A DNA stretch of 54,776 nt from Rhizobium sp. CFBP 8762 (GTDB taxonomy: Bacteria > Pseudomonadota > Alphaproteobacteria > Rhizobiales > Rhizobiaceae), in the NCBI RefSeq assembly GCF_014841565.1, contig NZ_JACYUD010000012.1, positions 1 through 54,776 on the forward strand, in the 5' to 3' direction. The number at the start of each line of letters is the position of its first letter. The first letter of the stretch is position 1. The notes below the pieces were generated by a model, which made no database searches, was not told where the DNA came from, and saw nothing but the letters and a program-made list of their open reading frames with translations. A program made the position numbers and the translations under genes. Below are positions 1 through 6,683 of the stretch, piece after piece.

Positions 1-62
1 TAGCGTTCCCGGAAGACTCACATCTTGCAGGTTCTTAAAATCTCACCTATGTTGGGAATGAA
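1..62. repeat. Terminal direct repeat, left copy (circular join)
   Basis: This stretch is identical base for base to 54715-54776. An exact repeat only at the two ends of the window is what a circular molecule gives when an assembler writes the same bases at both ends. Joined, rep (minus strand, start 54667) gets its upstream region from 54668 onward through 1-140. A real terminal redundancy of a linear phage genome is less likely because 62 bp is short and plasmid maintenance genes are present. Confidence 0.9.
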
Positions 63-86
63 TTGAGACGGTTGTCTTTTCCCAAC
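51..86. promoter_or_regulatory. Inverted repeat upstream of rep (candidate operator)
   Basis: GTTGGGAA at 51-58 is matched by TTCCCAAC at 79-86, perfect 8-bp arms 20 bp apart. A smaller palindrome, AGAC-GGTT-GTCT, lies at 66-77 between them. After circularisation this is the leader of rep and follows the RHH gene at 140-355. It could be an autorepression or copy-number operator, or part of a structured leader. No experiment or homologue supports a specific role. Confidence 0.4.
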
Positions 87-103
87 TTAGATTGCTGTCA
101 TCC

Positions 104-140
104 AAAAACCCCTGCCGCTTCCAACGGCGGGGTTTTTATT
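104..140. terminator. Bidirectional intrinsic terminator
   Basis: A hairpin pairs CCCC (109-112) and GCCG (114-117) with CGGC-GGGG (125-132), with one bulged T. It is flanked by AAAAA (104-108) and TTTTT (133-137), so it can end transcripts from either side. It lies just after the stop of the RHH gene (minus strand) and separates that gene from rep on the joined circle. Confidence 0.75.
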
Positions 141-355
141 TATGCCCTCATGTTTTCAAAATAAAACCTCACGGCTTCCTCGATCAGCGGCGCGCGCGAG
201 GCGACGCCACGTTCTTTCTTCAGAGCGTCCAGCTTCTGGATCATCTCCGTTGATAGGTATGTGTTGACTTCCGAACGACCAGCAGCCGCCTGCTTCGCCC
301 GATGGGCGGCGACCTTTTTACGAATCGTTTCGGCTTTATCTGTTGATCTGTTCAT
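140..355 (-). CDS. Ribbon-helix-helix (CopG/Arc-like) regulator
   Basis: A 71-residue protein. The N-terminal third is basic (many K and R), and the rest fits one ribbon-helix-helix fold. A beta strand near residues 29-34 (EVNTYLS) is followed by helix MIQKLDALKKERG, a turn, and helix RAPLIEEAVRFYFENM. RHH proteins bind operators as dimers and often control plasmid copy number or partition. On the joined circle the gene lies directly upstream of rep with only the terminator at 104-140 and an inverted repeat between them. A role in controlling rep is therefore attractive but inferred. It is separated from the leftward early operon by about 50 bp. Confidence 0.65.
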   Translation of the reverse strand: MNRSTDKAETIRKKVAAHRAKQAAAGRSEVNTYLSTEMIQKLDALKKERGVASRAPLIEEAVRFYFENMRA

Positions 356-407
356 AGTTACTCGTAACTTGTTTTCAATTGATTCTACAACTGATCAATT
401 CGACGTA

Positions 408-671
408 TCACTCATCACCCGGAAAATAGGGTAATTGCAAGGGCGGGGAGGGCAGGGCCAGTTGGTCAGACTTCGCTTTGCCTTTCGCCGGCCGAGGTTT
501 ACGCGCGGCGGCTTTCTGTTCGGCCTCGATCTCGTCCAGATGCCGCAACAAATAACCAAGGCTATAGTGATCGCGCACATCGATCTCGATACGCAGCATG
601 GACTTGCCGCCCTTCGTGGTGGCGGAATAGCTTTTCAGGGAGCAATGCTCGTCCAGCCAGATAGAACTCAT
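408..671 (-). CDS. Small phage protein, unknown function
   Basis: An 87-residue protein, last gene of the leftward early operon. Its start overlaps the stop of the upstream gene (668-671), an ATGA-type coupling seen through this operon. Residues 25-55 are charged and probably helical (MLRIEIDVRDHYSLGYLLRHL then E/A/K-rich). The C-terminal third is proline-rich. I do not recognise a family. Translation may instead begin at the internal Met 25. Confidence 0.6.
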   Translation of the reverse strand: MSSIWLDEHCSLKSYSATTKGGKSMLRIEIDVRDHYSLGYLLRHLDEIEAEQKAAARKPRPAKGKAKSDQLALPSPPLQLPYFPGDE

Positions 672-889
672 GATGCTTGATCCTCAATCCATGTTTCCAG
701 CGCACCTTCCAGCGTATGAAGGGCATCATTCCAGCCTTCGCGGTAGCCTGCAGGCTTGGCGTCAAGGACGTTATCTTTCATCATCTCGGCCTTGGTGAGC
801 GCGTAGTGCTTGGAGCACCAGGTGCAAAACTCGCGCATCTTCACCTCAAAGAGGGCTTCAATGTCTTGTTCGAGATTGAGACCCATCAC
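668..889 (-). CDS. Small phage protein, unknown function
   Basis: A 73-residue, mainly helical acidic protein with one CTWC motif near residues 22-25 (a lone CxxC, too little for a zinc site). Both ends overlap neighbours by 4 bp (668-671 and 886-889), so it is translated as part of the early operon. I recognise no family. Confidence 0.6.
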   Translation of the reverse strand: MMGLNLEQDIEALFEVKMREFCTWCSKHYALTKAEMMKDNVLDAKPAGYREGWNDALHTLEGALETWIEDQAS

Positions 890-1488
890 CGGGCGTCCGC
901 ATCAATGTTGCGGCGCTCAACCCTGTAGCGATAAACAACGACCCACGGGTCTCTATCCCATGCGCCCGGGCCGTTGATCGTGTCCCAAAGCGCTGCATAC
1001 CAGCCGATGGGATAAGCGTCACGGATCTCGGCAACGCCTGCCTGCGCCCTGTTTTCCGGCGCTGGCCAGCCTTCCGCCGCCGCATCTTCCTCGCTGATAT
1101 TCTGCAGCCGCTCAATGCGGACCTCTTCAACCACAAGCGTCATGCGCGAAGCCCATCGGGGCATGTACCGCCCTGTTTTCCAAATCATCTGGACGTCATC
1201 CCACGTGGGATCGGCGCGGTATATGCAATGCGCTGGCTTGCGCAGTGCGTTCGGCACATCGGCCGCCTTGCATCCGCAGCCGCTCCATTGAACATAGGTG
1301 TAGGAATGATCGTCCCATGCGTCGTCGTCCGACGGTGGATCGGGAAGAAAGCACTCCTTGACCCAAAAACGGTCGCCGACGTTAACGGTCAACCGACCTT
1401 GCCATTGCGCCATCACGGCCGAGATTTGATGCGGCGCGGGATCTGTAACCCAAGTCAAAATCCCATTCAGATTTTGCGTTAATTCCAC
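886..1488 (-). CDS. ASCH/PUA-like phage protein (often called morphogenetic)
   Basis: A 200-residue protein of a type common in proteobacterial temperate phages. Supporting features are the motif RYMPRWASRMTLVVEEVRIE (about residues 107-126), then ERLQNISEEDAAAEGW, and the ending with LWDTINGPGAWDRDPWVVVY. These match proteins annotated as hypothetical or morphogenetic, related to ASCH/PUA folds that may bind RNA or modified nucleotides. It ends 4 bp into the next gene. A 226-bp gap upstream separates it from the next operon member, so it may have its own promoter. Family recognition is good; function is unknown. Confidence 0.75.
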   Translation of the reverse strand: MELTQNLNGILTWVTDPAPHQISAVMAQWQGRLTVNVGDRFWVKECFLPDPPSDDDAWDDHSYTYVQWSGCGCKAADVPNALRKPAHCIYRADPTWDDVQMIWKTGRYMPRWASRMTLVVEEVRIERLQNISEEDAAAEGWPAPENRAQAGVAEIRDAYPIGWYAALWDTINGPGAWDRDPWVVVYRYRVERRNIDADAR

Positions 1489-1519
1489 AGTTCGTGCCGG
1501 CTCCGATCTCGGATTTACG

Positions 1520-1663
1520 ATGACTATTGTGCGGGATGCTGTGCTTGGCTTCGATATGCCTTCCGCTCATCTCTCTGCGCGTACGATCTTTGATGTGACG
1601 ATGGCACACCTTGAATCCGATTTTGCCAAAGTTGTCGACGCTGCCTCTCTGTTCGCCGAGTAA
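1520..1663 (+). CDS. Possible 47-residue ORF in an early-operon gap
   Basis: An ATG-to-TAA frame of 47 codons lies on the opposite strand inside the 226-bp gap between two minus-strand genes. The translation (MTIVRDAVLGFDMP at the start, ending VVDAASLFAE) is protein-like, but no good Shine-Dalgarno is visible. Without homologues this is only a possibility. Confidence 0.25.
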   Translation: MTIVRDAVLGFDMPSAHLSARTIFDVTMAHLESDFAKVVDAASLFAE

Positions 1664-1714
1664 GCAGCGCGCGCCTCAAACGCCGTTCTCAATCCGTTCT
1701 AAAAAGCCGGACAA

Positions 1715-1921
1715 TCACATTACTTTCGTGTCGTGATGCCTTAGAGTGTCTTTTCGCCCCCAGCCGGAACCGACCCCATCATCGGGCACACCTATCTTTT
1801 CAATAAGCAGCCAAGCCAAAACCTCTTCCGCTGCTGTCATACGAGTATCACCACCATCTGCCATGGGAACGGTTCCATCGTAGAGGCGGGCATCAATCGC
1901 TTCCTGTTGTATCTTGCTCAT
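1715..1921 (-). CDS. Small phage protein, unknown function
   Basis: A 68-residue protein; its start overlaps the stop of the gene before it (1918-1921). The middle reads TRMTAAEEVLAWLLIEKIGV, a short amphipathic or hydrophobic helix, then a glycine-rich polar tail. No family is recognised. It is supported by its tight place in the operon. Confidence 0.5.
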   Translation of the reverse strand: MSKIQQEAIDARLYDGTVPMADGGDTRMTAAEEVLAWLLIEKIGVPDDGVGSGWGRKDTLRHHDTKVM

Positions 1922-2109
1922 GACTGTGCCCTCAAATTACGTTGCGCACGGCGCTGGCGCTTTGCCTCTGCGCGGCTAAGGTGAAGCTGTTTGCTTTCGT
2001 CTGATTGTTTTGGCGGGGCTGGTGGCAGCACGAGGTGTTGATCGGTCAAGCTCAAATTTACAACTGTGCCAAATATGCCAGCGGCACCCAGAGCATATAG
2101 CTCTCTCAT
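1918..2109 (-). CDS. Small phage protein with hydrophobic N-terminus
   Basis: 63 residues. Residues 4-20 (LYALGAAGIFGTVVNLS) are hydrophobic, and the C-terminal third is very basic (RAEAKRQRRAQRNLRAQ). It could be a tiny membrane-anchored protein, or a signal-like start with a nucleic-acid or lipid-binding tail. It overlaps both neighbours by 4 bp. Function is unknown. Confidence 0.5.
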   Translation of the reverse strand: MRELYALGAAGIFGTVVNLSLTDQHLVLPPAPPKQSDESKQLHLSRAEAKRQRRAQRNLRAQS

Positions 2110-2342
2110 GACTGTGTTCCTTCCTCAATAATCCAATCTGTGAGGCAGTCTTCACAAAGCGCTTCACCGTCGTCGTTGAAAGCAACAGCTACTTCCCCGC
2201 AACTTCTTGCTTCGCAAATTTGATTGCCAGAACCTTCGCAAGCTTCACATTCACGGTCCCGCCAGACGTCAGGATCGTTGCCGCCGTACTTCGATTTGTA
2301 GATAGCGCCTTCACCGGCGCACGTTGAGCACGCTAGTCTCAT
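2106..2342 (-). CDS. Small zinc-ribbon / DnaJ-type cysteine-rich protein
   Basis: A 78-residue protein with CxxC pairs typical of zinc binding: CSTCAGEG (residues 5-12), CEACEGSG (about 33-40), then further cysteines in CEARSCG and CEDC. The CxxCxGxG pattern appears twice, as in DnaJ zinc fingers. It overlaps both neighbouring genes by 4 bp. It may be a small protein- or nucleic-acid-binding factor; the real role is unknown. Confidence 0.6.
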   Translation of the reverse strand: MRLACSTCAGEGAIYKSKYGGNDPDVWRDRECEACEGSGNQICEARSCGEVAVAFNDDGEALCEDCLTDWIIEEGTQS

Positions 2343-3394
2343 GACTGTGTTCCTTCATGGGGAGAGGCGGGGAGAGGCGCAGGCGGCAAGGGCTGCCAGT
2401 GGGTTGGTAGGTGCCAATTGCCTTCGTTGATAGAACTGTCAAAATAGTTGTCCCGGCCTGTACCAGCCCACCACCATTCGCCGTCTTCTGCACCATTATC
2501 GGGCTCCGGGTCGAAATACGCCTCGCCGACTAGGTAACCGTCCTGATCCTTGGTAGGCACAGCAATAAAGATGTGTGTCTTATCGCGCGGCGCTGTTTTA
2601 ATAAGCCGCCACTGGCGCTCTGCTTCAAGCTCTGCGATGCGCTGGGCCATCTTGTCGAAAAGACCCTCAACCGCATTTACCCATTCTTGGCCTGTCACGT
2701 CTGCCGTTATATCCGCCAGCAATTGGCGGGCGTCTTTGTGGTTGGCCATCGCGTTGGCGATATCCAGCTGGTAGTGCAGCTGATCGCGAATGCGCATTGC
2801 TGTCAGGTCTGCCCAATGCGCCGGGTGGAATGACAGCCGTCGCCGACCCTGTTGGGTAATATCAAGCGGGTGATGTTCGGTGTCGTCGCAAATCTCGTTC
2901 CAGGCATTGAGCATCGCCGAGCGAACGATCTCGTTCGTCACGCTCTCGGGCAAAAGCGTCTCGGCGCAAGACGCTTTCTGCGCTGGCTGGGCAACGGCGA
3001 TGGGCAGTGCTGACCCCGTGGGTTTCGCGGCCTGCTTTGCACGTATCTTGTCGATCTTCTCCCATACACGGGCAAGCTCCGCTTCCCCGCAGGTGTCCAT
3101 GTCGAGGCCATTGGCCAGGCACAGGGACGCAAATGTCAGCTGGACGCCGCCCGCTTCCTGCTCGGGATCTCCGACCGGGCGGTTGAACACATACTCGACC
3201 AGCGCATGGGCGCGGCCGGCGCTATAGCCGGTGGCCTGCACCAGCTCCAGCGCCTCTTCGATAAAGCGGTCGTTCCGCTCTTGCCTGTCGGCCGCGATGG
3301 CTGGGCCAAAGCAGGCATCCAGCCAACGGCCGACGCGTTCCTGAAAACTGGCTTGGCCCATGGCCACAACGCCGTGATGCTCGATCTCGCTCAT
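2339..3394 (-). CDS. MazG-like NTP pyrophosphohydrolase fused to DUF551
   Basis: A 351-residue protein if started at MSEIEHHG. That start (3394) makes an ATGA overlap with the gene before it and has a strong CAGGAGG ribosome site; the frame is open 8 codons further up. Residues about 12-110 resemble phage MazG-type nucleotide pyrophosphohydrolases (RFIEEALELVQATG, with acidic residues for metal binding). Residues about 270-345 match DUF551, starting WRLIKTAPRD and ending with THWQPLPPAP. The middle is a helical linker. MazG proteins hydrolyse NTPs and can lower ppGpp or clear modified nucleotides; DUF551 has no known role. The fusion is seen in the sequence; the function is inferred. Confidence 0.7.
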   Translation of the reverse strand: MSEIEHHGVVAMGQASFQERVGRWLDACFGPAIAADRQERNDRFIEEALELVQATGYSAGRAHALVEYVFNRPVGDPEQEAGGVQLTFASLCLANGLDMDTCGEAELARVWEKIDKIRAKQAAKPTGSALPIAVAQPAQKASCAETLLPESVTNEIVRSAMLNAWNEICDDTEHHPLDITQQGRRRLSFHPAHWADLTAMRIRDQLHYQLDIANAMANHKDARQLLADITADVTGQEWVNAVEGLFDKMAQRIAELEAERQWRLIKTAPRDKTHIFIAVPTKDQDGYLVGEAYFDPEPDNGAEDGEWWWAGTGRDNYFDSSINEGNWHLPTHWQPLPPAPLPASPHEGTQS

Positions 3395-3855
3395 GCTGAC
3401 GCCTCCTGAATGAAGCAACCAATGCCGTTGATGATGTCGAAGCGGAAATGGTACGGGCCGCTCCAGTGATAAGCGTTCACGTCAATCGGGCCGGGAGCGG
3501 CCTCTGCGGACTCAACCGCCCCTTTCACTGTGTCACTGAGAAATTCATCGTCATCATTGACGACAAAGTGGGTCGCATCGGCTGGAATGCCGCCTATGCC
3601 TTCGATAGTGCCGTCCTCGTGTAGAGTGGCCTCAAAATAACCGTAGGCGCGGTTAAGGTCGAACGGCACGATCTGGCCGGGCGTGAGCTGTTCGGACCAG
3701 CCGAAACGCTCTCTGTCATCTTCCGTCGCCGGCCGCATCCACCATTCGCCGTTGTCGCAATGCAGGAAGGCGTTGATATAGGCCTGCGGATCGGGGATGT
3801 GTTCACACACCCAATCATGAGGAAGCCACGTGTTGACTGCGGTCGCGGCGCTCAT
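3391..3855 (-). CDS. Early phage protein, short paralogue of the 3852-4859 product
   Basis: 154 residues. It aligns by eye with the first ~160 residues of the upstream gene. Shared positions include a W-V start segment, N-x-FLH, G-x-W, LTPG, FD-x-x-R-x-YG-x-F, IP-x-DA, SDT and WSGP-x-x-FRF. The two overlap by 4 bp, so they look like a tandem duplication in which only one copy kept the C-terminal region. The shared domain is unknown to me; the many aromatic and acidic residues suggest a beta-rich fold. Confidence 0.65.
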   Translation of the reverse strand: MSAATAVNTWLPHDWVCEHIPDPQAYINAFLHCDNGEWWMRPATEDDRERFGWSEQLTPGQIVPFDLNRAYGYFEATLHEDGTIEGIGGIPADATHFVVNDDDEFLSDTVKGAVESAEAAPGPIDVNAYHWSGPYHFRFDIINGIGCFIQEASA

Positions 3856-4859
3856 TTCGCACCGCCTTGCATGTACGGTCGGACAAGGTCCAGTCCGGTC
3901 TCAACGTCGCCTTCGTCCACACCGTCATCGCCATTTTCCATCACGGCATCGGCGGCTGCATCCAGCATGCGGTGCACCGCTGTCGTTCCATCTTCCTCTT
4001 CGCGCTTCAGCTGCTGGGCCATAGACTTGGCGAACTTACTGAGATCGCTCACATAGAAATCTTCCGGCCACGCATCCTGCATCTGAACAGTCCACGCTAG
4101 GGTGGCGATGCCTATCGAGATATGTAGCTGTCCCTCTTTGATGGATACGGATAACGCCTTCGCCATCTGCTTCTTAGTCGGCGCAACGGGCTTAAGCTTC
4201 AGGCCGCGATACATCGTGGTGCCAGTCGAGCGGTCGCTTTCAAACTTGGCCGACATTTCCCGCGCAAAGGCCGCAGGCCCTACGAAGTTTTCGGGGGCTG
4301 TGCACATGAAATCGCGATAGGCTTGATATAGCTCCCTCGTTGAAATCGCAGGCGCGTCAGGATCGAGCGCAATACGGGCCTCAACAAACGTGGACGTGTG
4401 GTCCAGCTTGAAATATCCACGGCCATCGCTGGCAACTCTGAACCGGAAATACAGCGGGCCGGACCAAAAGTTGCATTCGGCTTCATGGTGACCTGGTTCA
4501 AGTTCTTCCCATGTCGCCAGTTCGGCCAGCGTGTCGCTGCAGGTGTCACCATCTCCGGCAAGCCAAAACAAATTGGCGTCGTCAGGGATTTCGCGGTCGA
4601 CCTTTATTGATAAGTCATCTGTCAAGGTGAAGGTGAATTTGCCGTACAGCCGCACCTGATCAAATGCGATGGCATCGCCCGGCGTCAGTCCAATGACATG
4701 CTGGGTGAAGTTCTCAGGATCGGCTGCATGCTCTGTGGGTTGAAGTGTCCACTGACCATCGACACGATGCAAAAAGTCGTTTGGGTTGATTTGAGGCGCG
4801 GGATATTTTTTCTCTACCCATTCGCGCGGCACATAAAGGGTGGGTGCATCGGGATTCAT
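3852..4859 (-). CDS. Early phage protein with duplicated N-domain and winged-helix-like C-part
   Basis: 335 residues. Residues 1-160 are the same domain as the downstream gene. Residues about 175-230 (STRELYQAYRDFMCT, FAREMSAKF, MYRGLKLKP) look like the winged-helix segment at the end of D5/P4-type primase-helicases. The last ~60 residues are acidic and helical (QLKREEEDGTTAVHRMLDAA). Its start overlaps the XRE gene stop by 4 bp. One guess is a DNA-binding or replication accessory protein. The resemblance is by eye and could be wrong. Confidence 0.6.
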   Translation of the reverse strand: MNPDAPTLYVPREWVEKKYPAPQINPNDFLHRVDGQWTLQPTEHAADPENFTQHVIGLTPGDAIAFDQVRLYGKFTFTLTDDLSIKVDREIPDDANLFWLAGDGDTCSDTLAELATWEELEPGHHEAECNFWSGPLYFRFRVASDGRGYFKLDHTSTFVEARIALDPDAPAISTRELYQAYRDFMCTAPENFVGPAAFAREMSAKFESDRSTGTTMYRGLKLKPVAPTKKQMAKALSVSIKEGQLHISIGIATLAWTVQMQDAWPEDFYVSDLSKFAKSMAQQLKREEEDGTTAVHRMLDAAADAVMENGDDGVDEGDVETGLDLVRPYMQGGAK

Positions 4860-5191
4860 TTCGCTTCACCTTTGAGGAGTTCGCCAAGAGCCTTGAATGT
4901 GGCTGTCAGGCGCTGGTTTTCGTTCAATGCTTCAGTCAGGAGAGAACTGCTGTCCCCGGCGGGGCCGTAGTCTTCAAAGAACCATGCCGGGGGAATGCCG
5001 AGCGCCTTGGCGATCTGCACGAGGCGAGAGCAGCCCACGCGGTTCGCGCCGCTCTCGTATTTCTGGATCTGCTGAAAGGTGACGCCGCATTTGTGACCGA
5101 GCGCAATTTGCGACAAGCCGCGCTGATTGCGCATGAGCCGGATGCGGGCACCTATCGCGACATCGATGTGATGAGGATCGCGGGCGGACAT
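4856..5191 (-). CDS. XRE-family helix-turn-helix regulator
   Basis: 111 residues. The HTH_3 domain spans residues about 10-70: IGARIRLMRNQRGLSQIALG, then the recognition helix region VTFQQIQKYESGANRV, and CSRLVQIAKALGIPPAWFFE. This is the standard rhizobial small XRE type. The C-terminal 35 residues form a helix that may dimerise. It heads the run of overlapping early genes downstream (4859 to 408) and may autoregulate or tune the left operon, separately from CI. Confidence 0.8.
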   Translation of the reverse strand: MSARDPHHIDVAIGARIRLMRNQRGLSQIALGHKCGVTFQQIQKYESGANRVGCSRLVQIAKALGIPPAWFFEDYGPAGDSSSLLTEALNENQRLTATFKALGELLKGEAK

Positions 5192-5320
5192 CAGGCGTAG
5201 CCCTCCATGCGCGCTGTTTTAGTGTTGCGGAATACAGGTCCGGTCTGCATACTCGTGGGGCGGAGACGAGCGCCTTCACACGACGCCCGCCTCCTGTCAT
5301 TCATCACTACAGGAGCCATC

Positions 5321-5362
5321 ATGATGAACGATTTTGTAACCTCAAATCGCTTCGCAAAATGA
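5321..5362 (+). CDS. 13-residue leader peptide ORF, coupled to the next gene
   Basis: A strong ribosome site (ACAGGAGCC) is followed by ATGATGAAC and a 13-codon frame, MMNDFVTSNRFAK. Its TGA overlaps the ATG of the 5359 gene (AAATGATA). Layouts like this are used for translational coupling or for leader-peptide control. The frame is too short to prove coding; the site quality and overlap are the evidence. Confidence 0.4.
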   Translation: MMNDFVTSNRFAK

Positions 5363-5628
5363 TACGCAGTCCGTATTCGAACGCGCCGGGGAAACCTGCG
5401 ACGCACTATAGCTTCAGATGCCAGCATGGAATCGCGGAGATCATTTGGCGCTTCGACCGCGGTAGAATTGCGTGGCATTGCTACTTCAACGGGGAGTGGC
5501 TGGGCGCATATGTTACGAAGTATGTCGCCGTAGAGCAGGTTGCTGGCGGTTCCTGCAACTGGCCGTCCGCAGGCAACATCTACGAGTTTGGGATATCGGA
5601 TGATCTTTCCGACTGGGCCTCGCGGTAG
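5359..5628 (+). CDS. Small protein, unknown function
   Basis: 89 residues, plus strand, starting on the stop of the leader ORF at 5321-5362. The protein is aromatic-rich with a beta-like pattern (THYSFRCQHGIAEIIWRF, then IAWHCYFNGEWLGAYVTKY). I recognise no family. Its last 49 bp run convergently into the 3' end of the minus-strand gene at 5580-5813, unusual but possible for compact phage DNA. Confidence 0.45.
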   Translation: MIRSPYSNAPGKPATHYSFRCQHGIAEIIWRFDRGRIAWHCYFNGEWLGAYVTKYVAVEQVAGGSCNWPSAGNIYEFGISDDLSDWASR

Positions 5629-5813
5629 TACGTGCAAGCGTGCCGCACGTCCTTGGCTGCCGTTTCGTCGAGCAGGAGACGCAATACACCTTCCGGTGTT
5701 TCGAGCATGATTGCCACGACCTGCTTCACGCCGTTCCGCTCGGTATGTGTCGGAAAGCTTGTTCCAAGCCATTGAGCGGTGATGAAATTCGCAAAGGGTT
5801 GTTTTGGTGACAT
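5580..5813 (-). CDS. Small early protein, unknown function
   Basis: 77 residues. It is the first minus-strand gene after the left operators and promoter, the position of the first gene of a lambda-type left operon. AAAGGAACG stands about 12 nt before ATG as a modest ribosome site. The sequence has a beta segment (GVKQVVAIMLETPEGVLRLL) and then a helical one. No family is recognised; an antiterminator role would fit the position but nothing in the sequence shows it. Confidence 0.5.
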   Translation of the reverse strand: MSPKQPFANFITAQWLGTSFPTHTERNGVKQVVAIMLETPEGVLRLLLDETAAKDVRHACTYYREAQSERSSDIPNS

Positions 5814-5934
5814 TGGAAAAGCGTTCCTTTCTCATGAATTGTCCCCTTTGATGACAAGGCGTTGGCGCGGCTTGGCGGTTGACCTCCAGAGTGACCAGAC
5901 GCTGAATCCGACCCGATTTCTGTAGGCACCCGTA

Positions 5935-5963
5935 TGCCTAATGCGGATTAAATTACGCGTCAA
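5935..5963 (-). promoter_or_regulatory. Putative left early promoter (PL)
   Basis: On the minus strand TTGACG (5958-5963) is followed after a 17-bp spacer by TAGGCA (5935-5940). Operator 5943-5958 fills the spacer. This matches the layout of the right promoter at 7425-7453 and of lambda PL/PR, where CI sits between -35 and -10. It would drive the genes from 5813 leftward. Confidence 0.5.
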
Positions 5964-6009
5964 TACAATGTGCGTAATAAATTACTTATCCGCGCGTAAT
6001 ATATTCCCG
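5943..6009. promoter_or_regulatory. Left operator cluster (OL-like), three CI sites
   Basis: Three 16-bp near-palindromes: GCGGATTAAATTACGC (5943-5958), GCGTAATAAATTACTT (5972-5987) and a weaker GCGTAATATATTCCCG (5994-6009). The same motif family occurs twice next to the repressor gene at 7410-7447. Starts are 29 and 22 bp apart. Binding by the CI-like protein is inferred from the shared motif and its positions in promoters. Confidence 0.6.
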
Positions 6010-6065
6010 ATTGAAGCGCTGCGGAAACCTGCTCTATGGTTGCAATTCAGCTTGGGAGAGGTGAG

Positions 6066-6680
6066 ATGTTAAAGTTCGCAGTGAAGGGCACCACGAATCA
6101 ATATGTTGTCACAGCTGACGGCCGGGGCGCGAACCTTCGGATGTTCTGCACGTGTCCGGCTGGGCGAAAAGGGGGGCTTTTTTGTAAGCACTCGCAAGCA
6201 CTTGTGTTGGGTGACGTGACATCTCTTTTACAGCCTTCAGACGATGTCATGTTGCTGAAGGAGGCTGTTGTCGGAAGTAACTATGAACAGAAAGCTTTGA
6301 ACCACGTGTCGCTCGAAGAGCGCAGGCCCAAAGTTGAGGGGATGAAGACCATCCATGATGTCAATGCAAAGTACGGCGACGCGCTCCGCAACGCTGGATA
6401 CGTTGTGGAGTTGGTTGAAGAAACCGACCCTTGGCATTCTGTCCGACTAAACTGCTATGGCAGAGGCAAAAGCGGAAAGATGCTCAAGTATCCAGTTGTG
6501 GTTTTGGAATGGGAAGAAAAAATCGCTGATCATTCCCACGATGAACACGGAAAGCCTGCACTAATCAGGGTCCGGCCGCGTGTAAGGCCATATAGCGTTC
6601 GTGGTAAAAAAGGAGGGAATTGGGGCGATATCGGGAAAGCTACACATGCCTTTTTAATTGAGGCTGGCATCCCCGTCTAA
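6066..6680 (+). CDS. SWIM zinc-finger protein in the rex-like position
   Basis: 204 residues from the ATG at 6066, chosen for GGGAGAGG just upstream; an in-frame ATG ten codons earlier has no such site. Residues 27-42 contain the SWIM pattern C-x-C-x(n)-C-x-H (C28, C30, C40, H42). The rest is polar and unrecognised. SWIM modules bind zinc and contact DNA or protein. The gene lies between the left operators and cI, transcribed towards cI, where lambda carries rex. It might be expressed in lysogens or be repressed by the OL sites just upstream; TTGAAG (6011) and TATGGT (6035) form a weak promoter candidate. Function is unknown. Confidence 0.65.
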   Translation: MLKFAVKGTTNQYVVTADGRGANLRMFCTCPAGRKGGLFCKHSQALVLGDVTSLLQPSDDVMLLKEAVVGSNYEQKALNHVSLEERRPKVEGMKTIHDVNAKYGDALRNAGYVVELVEETDPWHSVRLNCYGRGKSGKMLKYPVVVLEWEEKIADHSHDEHGKPALIRVRPRVRPYSVRGKKGGNWGDIGKATHAFLIEAGIPV

Positions 6681-6683
6681 GCA

